Assembly: GCF_016808335.1 (NCBI RefSeq)
Contig: NC_053141.1
Coordinates: 23,728,640-23,792,639, forward strand
Source of the DNA: Panicum virgatum
Taxonomy: Eukaryota > Streptophyta > Magnoliopsida > Poales > Poaceae
DNA: 64,000 nt
Direction: 5' to 3'
Shown here in pieces: positions 58,285-64,000 of this stretch. Both the position numbers and the translations under genes were made by a program. Every line of letters begins with the position of its first letter. Within the stretch, counting starts at the first letter, position 1. The notes below the pieces were generated by a model that worked only from the letters and a program-made list of their open reading frames with translations, ran no database searches and was not told where the DNA came from.

Positions 58285-61200
58285 ATGGTGAACACCAGGA
58301 GCACCGGTTCCGGTTCTGGCCAGCAGCAGGGTCAGAACAACCAGGGTACTGGGATCCCGATGCCGCCACCTTTGACTCCGGAGCAGTACTTCCAGCTCCA
58401 GATGCAGATGATGGCTACCCTGAACAACACCGTTCAGGCTCTTCAGCACGCTCACACTCAGCCTCCGCCTCCTCCACCGCCGCAGCCTCGCGACAGGCGT
58501 GCTGAGTTCCTGAGGGGTCACCCGCCGACGTTCTCTCACACGTCCGACCCTCTTCAGGCTGACGACTGGCTCCGTGCAGTGGAGCGTCAGCTGGACATCG
58601 CCCAGTGCGATGATCGTGAGCGCGTCTTGTACGCAGCAGGACAGCTGCGAGGGGCAGCTTTGGACTGGTGGGAGTCCCAACCGGTCCATGACCGCGAGGC
58701 TCTTACTTGGCTCCAGTTCAGGGAGCGCTTCCGCAGCCACAACGTCCCCGCGGGCGTTATGAAGATGAAGCAGAAGGAGTTCCTTGCACTGAAGCAGGTA
58801 ATCTTAAGAATAATCATTCAGCGTTTTCTTTTGAGCTAATGCCCCTTGTTCTATCCTTATGAATCTTGAGTTAATCTTCCGATATCCATCTGTCTTTGTG
58901 AATTCAGGGGACTATGTCGGTCACGGAGTATCGTGATCGCTTTCTTCAGCTGGCACGCTACGCCCCTGCCGAGGTTGCGGATGACCGCAAGAAGCAGGAG
59001 CACTTCATGGAGGGTCTTGAGGACTACCTCCAGTACGCGCTGCTCAACCTCCGCTTCGACGACTTCAACCATCTGGTTGACAGTGCGCTCAACACTGAGC
59101 GTAAGCACTTGGAGATGGAGGACAAGAAGAGGAAGGTTGTCCCCGTTGCTTCCGGCAGCAACACTCGTCCTCGACTCCAGCAGCCCCAGCAGTACCAGCC
59201 TCAGTACCGGCCTCCTCAGCAGTACCAGCAGAGGCCACCGCAGCAGTACCCGCCTCGACAGCAGCAGGCAGGTCAGGGCCAGAGGTTACCGGCACCTCCG
59301 GCTCGCGCTCCACCAGCTCCACCGGCACCGCAGGCTCCACGTCCGGCAGCTCCTACCGGACAGCAGGCTCAGGGACCTCCTCGCACCTGCTTTCACTGCG
59401 GCCAGCCGGGGCACTACGCCAACGCTTGCCCCCGGAAGGCGCAGGCGGGACAGCAGGGACGCCCAGCTCAGCCCAGGGCGCCAGCACAGGGCAGGGTGAA
59501 CCACGTGACGGCCGAGTCAGCGGCCGAGGCTCCCAACGTGGTTATTGGTACGTTCATGGTTAATTCATATCCAGCTACAGTGCTTTTTGATACTGGTGCT
59601 ACGCATTCCTTCATTACTCAGTCTTTTGTCGAGCATCATGGTATTCATACTAGCACATTAAAGAGGTGCCTGTTAGTATCTTCACCGGGAGGCCAGTTGA
59701 GGTCTCACACTTACTGCCCGAGAGTCAGTATTTCCTTGAGGGGAGTAGAGTTCTGTACTGATCTGATGGTGCTAGACACCAAGGGCATTGATGTCATTCT
59801 GGGAATGGAGACTCTGGCCAAATGGGGAGTTCGGATAGATTGTGCTCAGCGGACAGTCTTGCTATCAGCTTCCAGTGGCCAAGAGGTTGTTATCAGTGCA
59901 GTAGAGCCTTCTGGATTTCTTCATCAGATGGAGGCTAGACCCACGGACGGTATTCGCGTGGTGTCTGAATTCCCGGATGTCTTTCCGGATGATTTGCCAG
60001 GTATGCCGCCTGAACGCGCCATTGAGTTTTGTATTGATCTCTTGCCTGGCACAGCTCCTATTGCAAAGCGGCCCTACCGTATGGCACCTATAGAGCATGA
60101 AGAAGTAAAGAAGACTATTGATGAGTTGCTAGCCAAGGGCTATATCCGTCGCAGCTTCTCTCCTTGGGCTTTTCCGTTGTTGCTGGTAGATAAGAAGGAT
60201 GGCTCGAAGAGGATGTGTGTGGATTATCGTGAGCTGAATGCAGTTACTATCAAGAACAAGCATCCACTGCCCCGTATTGAGGATCTCTTCGATCTGCTTC
60301 GAGGTGCTCGTATATTCTCGAAGATTGATCTTCGTTCGGGTTATTTTCAGCTGAGGATCCGTCCTGGGGATATTCCGAAGACGGCATTCACCTGCAAGTA
60401 CGGGCTATATGAGTATACAGTCATGTCCTTCGGCTTGACTAATGCCCCGGCTTTCTTCATGCATCTGATGAACATGGTCTTCATGGATTATCTGGATGTC
60501 TTCGTGGTGATTTTCATTGATGATATTCTGATCTTCTCCAAGACAGAAGAAGAGCATGAGGAACATTTGAGGCTCGTGTTGCAGAGATTGAGAGAGCATC
60601 AGCTGTATGCCAAGTTCAGCAAGTGCGAGTTCTGGATTGACGAGGTTCCATTCCTCGGTCATGTTATCTCTCAAGGAGGCATTGCTGTCGATCCGAGCAA
60701 GGTAAAGGATGTGCTCGAGTGGGAGACACCGCAGACAGTAAAGGAAGTCAGATCTTTCTTGGGCTTAGCTGGATATTATCGGAGGTTCATCGAGAATTTC
60801 TCCAAGATCGCGAAGCCTTTGACTTCTTTGCTGGAGAAGAATGTGGCTTTCGTATGGACTGATGAGCGTCAGATGGCCTTTGATGAGCTGAAGAAGATGT
60901 TGACTACGGCGCCAGTCCTGACTCTGCCAGACCAGACGAAGAGGTTCACGGTATATTGTGATGCTTCGAAGGATGGTCTTGGGTGTGTGCTGATGCAGGA
61001 GGGCAGAGTGATAGCTTATGCTTCACGGCAGCTACGCCGGCATGAGCTGAATTATCCTACTCATGATCTTGAGTTAGCCGCAGTTGTGCATGCTCTGAAG
61101 ATTTGGAGGCATTACTTGTATGGGCAGCGGTGTGATATCTACACTGATCACAAGAGCCTCAAGTATATTTTCACGCAGAATGAGCTGAACATGCGGCAGA

Positions 61201-62852
61201 GGAGATGGCTAGAGTTGGTCAAGGACTATGATCTGGAGATTCACTATCATCCGGGCAAGGCCAATGTTGTAGCAGATGCTTTGAGCAGAAGGAGTTATGT
61301 CAACATGGCCGTTGCTTTCCAGATGCCTCCAGAGTTATGCGAGGAGTTTGAGCAGTTGAGTCTGGGCTTCTTGCATCATACTTCGAGTGCAGCATTCGAG
61401 GCAGTACCGACTCTAGAGTCAGAGATCAGGCAGCATCAAAAAGATGATGAGAAGCTGCAGGAGATTCGTGAGTTGCTCAAGAAGGGCAAGGCTCCTCATT
61501 TCAGAGAGGATGATCAGGGTACCTTGTGGTACAAGAACCGGATCTGTGTGCCAGATGTGAAGGATCTTCGGAAGTTGATTCTGAGTGAGGCCCATGATAC
61601 AGCTTACTCTATTCATCCGGGCAGCACGAAGATGTATTATGATCTGAAGGAACGTTTCTGGTGGTATGGTATGAAGCGTTCAGTGGCAGAGTACGTGGCT
61701 ATTTGTGACACCTGTCAGCGTGTCAAGGCTGAGCATCAGAGGCCAGCAGGTCTATTGCAGCCTTTGAAGATTCCAGAGTGGAAATGGGAGGAAATCACTA
61801 TGGACTTCATTGTTGGATTGCCTCGTACTCAGAAAGGGTACAACTCCATTTGGGTAGTAGTGGACCGATTGACGAAGGTTGCTCACTTCATTCCAGTGAA
61901 CACTACTTACTCCGGTGCTAGACTTGCAGAGTTGTACATCTCTCGGATTGTCTGCTTGCATGGTGTGCCCAAGAAGATCATATCTGACAGAGGGTCTCAG
62001 TTCACTTCTCGGTTCTGGGAGCAGCTCCATGATTCGTTGGATACGAAGCTGCGTTTCAGTACGGCTTATCACCCTCAGACAGATGGGCAGACAGAGAGAA
62101 CCAACCAAGTGTTGGAGGATATGCTGAGAGCTTGTGCCATTCAGTACGGTACTAGTTGGGATAAGTGCCTGTCATATGCTGAGTTCTCATATAACAACAG
62201 CTATCAGGCCAGTCTGAAGAAGTCTCCCTTCGAGGCATTGTATGGCAGAAAATGCAGGACTCCTCTCTATTGGGATCAGATTGGTGAAAAGCAGCTCTTC
62301 GGCCCTGAGATCATAGATGATGCAGAGCAGATGGTTCAGGCTGTGCGACAAAATCTGAGAATTGCACAGAGCAGGCAGAAGAGCTATGCTGATGGCAAAC
62401 GGAGAGACCTGACTTTCAGTGTCGGTGATTATGTGTATCTGAAGGTGTCTCCGATGAGGGGAATTCGCAGATTCAATGTCAAGGGGAAGTTAGCACCTCG
62501 TTATGTGGGGCCATTCAAGGTGCTAGAGCGGAAAGGCGAAGTTGCTTATCGCCTGGAGTTACCTCTCAGTCTCTCAGGAGTTCATGATGTCTTCCATATA
62601 TCTCAGCTGAAGAGATGTCTGCGAGTACCCGAGGAGCAGGCACCCCTGGATGGAGTCGATGTCCAGGAAGATCTGACTTATACTGAGCATCCGGTGAAAA
62701 TCCTGGAGACATCAGAGAGGGTTACTCGGAACAAGCGCATCAAGATGTGCAGAGTTCAGTGGAGTCATCACAGTGAAGCTGAGGCTACATGGGAGCGAGA
62801 AGATGAGTTGAAGAAGACATACCCAGATCTCTTTGCTAGCCAGCCCAGCTAA
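58285..62852 (+). CDS. Element F gag-pol polyprotein, with a probable 110-bp intron in gag
   Basis: Exon 1 is 58285-58797 ([10 protein letters not shown]... to KEFLALKQ, 171 codons). Exon 2 is 58908-62852 ([12 protein letters not shown]... to stop, 1314 codons). Joined length is about 1485 residues, normal for this family. Order: capsid ([22 protein letters not shown]), zinc knuckle [14 protein letters not shown] (59388), protease [10 protein letters not shown] (59583), RT with [20 protein letters not shown] and FIDDILIFS (60513), RNase H ([12 protein letters not shown] at 60950; [11 protein letters not shown]), integrase ([19 protein letters not shown] at 61801, [13 protein letters not shown] at 61980), and a C-terminal chromodomain-like segment ([18 protein letters not shown]...[14 protein letters not shown], about 62690-62800). 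No stop or frameshift apart from the intron. Without splicing, translation would stop at 58837-58839 inside the intron. Confidence 0.93.
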
Positions 62853-62871
62853 ATCTCGGGACGAGATTTCT

Positions 62872-62887
62872 TTAAGGGGGTAGGGTA
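62872..62887 (+). other. Polypurine tract of element F
   Basis: TTAAGGGGGTAGGGTA directly precedes the 3' LTR, 20 bases after the gag-pol stop. Confidence 0.85.
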
Positions 62888-64000
62888 TGTAACACCCTAA
62901 TTTTAAATTTCAGTATTTATTAATAAATTAATTGGCTTTAGTTAAATTTTCTAAGGTTGATTGTGTTTAGTTGGCATTTAATCTAATTTTTGTTCCTTAA
63001 TTAATTAAAATTTATCATAGGTTTAAATTTTTGTTGCCTTCATGCTGGTGCATAATTTTATTTGAGTGTGGTTTGAATTCAAATTCAAATTTGAATTCAA
63101 ACTTTGTTTGAATTAGACTTAGAAAAGAAAAAGAAATAGAAAAGGAACCCATAAACCAAACCCAAAACTCAACCCAGCCCAAAACCCAGCTAGCAGCTCA
63201 GCCCGGCCCACTCTCCCCTCCTCCTCCCGCTCGGCCCAACCCAAGCCAATGCCTCAGCCAGCCCGCTCTCCGGCCCGCTACGCCACTCCCCCGCACGGCC
63301 CGCCCCACGGCCTGCCTTCGCGCTCGGCCCAGCCCGCGCCCTCTCTCCCTCACGCGCAGCCCAGCACGCGCTCGCGCCGGCCTGCTCCCCTGGCTCCCTG
63401 CGTGCCCGACCCCACCTGTCGGCTCCGCCTTCCCCGTCGCGCCGCGCAGCAACGCACTCCCGTGATCTCCGGCCGAGATCCCCGGCGAGCCCCGCGCCCG
63501 AATCCCACCCGAGATCCCTGGTTTCCCCTTCTTAAACCCAGCCACACCCCCCTGCGCCGCCATCCCCATCCCGCAGCCGCCGCGAACCCTATCCGCCGCC
63601 GCCCTTCAAGCTCAGCGCGGAGCAGAGCCCTGCGCCGCTCAAATCCGCCGCACCACCGCCTCCCCGATCACCGGAGTCGCCGCAGGAGCTTCACCTCGGA
63701 TCCAGGAGCATCGCCGGCCACCCCCTTAGCCCTTGGCACTGCTCCATCCCCGTAATTTCCAACTGAGACCGCCGCAGGTGAGTGCGGAACTCACCGTGTT
63801 TCAGCGCCGCCGTTGGCGTTTTGGCCTCTCTGACCACCTTCCTGGAACCACAGCTCGATCGCGCACTCACTTGTGGGACTTGGAGGCCGGAAGCTCCGTC
63901 TTCTCGACCCTACCAGGAACCTCGTCGGACCGCAGCCGCAGGATCAGGCCGACGGTCTTCCAGCGCCGCTTCTCCGCCCAAAGTGAGCTTCTGGTGAGCT
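62888..64000 (+). repeat. 3' LTR of element F, truncated by the window edge
   Basis: Almost identical to 54267-55379; two substitutions seen over 1113 bp. Confidence 0.95.

Larger units (their letters stand above)
54267..64000 (+). mobile_element. Tekay/Del-like chromovirus F, near-intact; 3' LTR runs off the window
   Basis: 5' LTR 54267-57712, primer site 57716-57727, gag-pol 58285-62852, polypurine tract 62872-62887, 3' LTR from 62888. In the 1113 bp where both LTRs are visible I see only two substitutions (for example GCAGCCTAGC against GCAGCCCAGC, and CTGCGCGCC against CTGCGTGCC). The insertion is therefore recent. The left flank is AGAAT; the matching target copy is outside the window. 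Confidence 0.95.

Overview
The window is nuclear DNA from a plant, very probably a grass (Poaceae). It consists almost entirely of transposable elements nested inside one another. The evidence is a CACTA transposon with a TNP2-type transposase, several Ty3/gypsy LTR retrotransposons with plant-type primer-binding sites, GC-rich leaders typical of grass LTRs, a plant mobile domain gene and a Transposase_28-type gene. I found no ordinary single-copy host gene, rRNA gene or functional tRNA gene. No bacterial or organellar signatures are present.

Layout. (1) 1-14456: the 5' part, read on the minus strand, of a CACTA (En/Spm) element whose other end lies left of the window. It has subterminal TTGCAA/GGCAA repeats at both visible ends. 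It carries a decayed TNP2 transposase (9305-12903), a second many-exon transposase gene that reads open throughout (1075-5814), a doubtful plus-strand fragment between them, and two tRNA-like sequences. (2) 14457-about 17970: primer-binding site and LTR of a minus-strand retrotransposon (H), into whose leader the CACTA element inserted. (3) About 17975-20727: a 59-bp tandem repeat and a broken Transposase_28-type gene (fragment G). (4) 20728-31297: a minus-strand gag-protease element without pol (B). A Tekay/Del-like solo LTR (A, 24983-28418) sits inside its coding region. (5) 31298 onward: Tekay/Del-like element D inserted in B's right LTR. A Tat-lineage element (C, 34825-48352) is inserted in D's own LTR, and a third relative (E, 49545) interrupts D's gag. 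(6) 54267-64000: element F inserted in E's domain. It is a near-intact Tekay-like chromovirus with a full gag-pol and a 3' LTR that runs off the window.

The nesting gives relative ages: B predates A and D; D predates C and E; E predates F. F is very young: its two LTRs differ at 2 positions that I could see over about 1.1 kb. The older elements carry premature stops, most of which look like CAG to TAG or CGA to TGA changes, as expected from deamination of methylated cytosine.

Most interesting points: F's gag appears to be split by a 110-bp spliceosomal-type intron. Element C carries two genes on the strand opposite its gag-pol, one acidic and intact and one a plant-mobile-domain gene. The Tekay-like LTRs A, D, E and F share short peptide-like segments. 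Element E joins a Tekay leader to a different family's 3' end and an unidentified exon-like segment. The second CACTA gene contains a tandem exon duplication.
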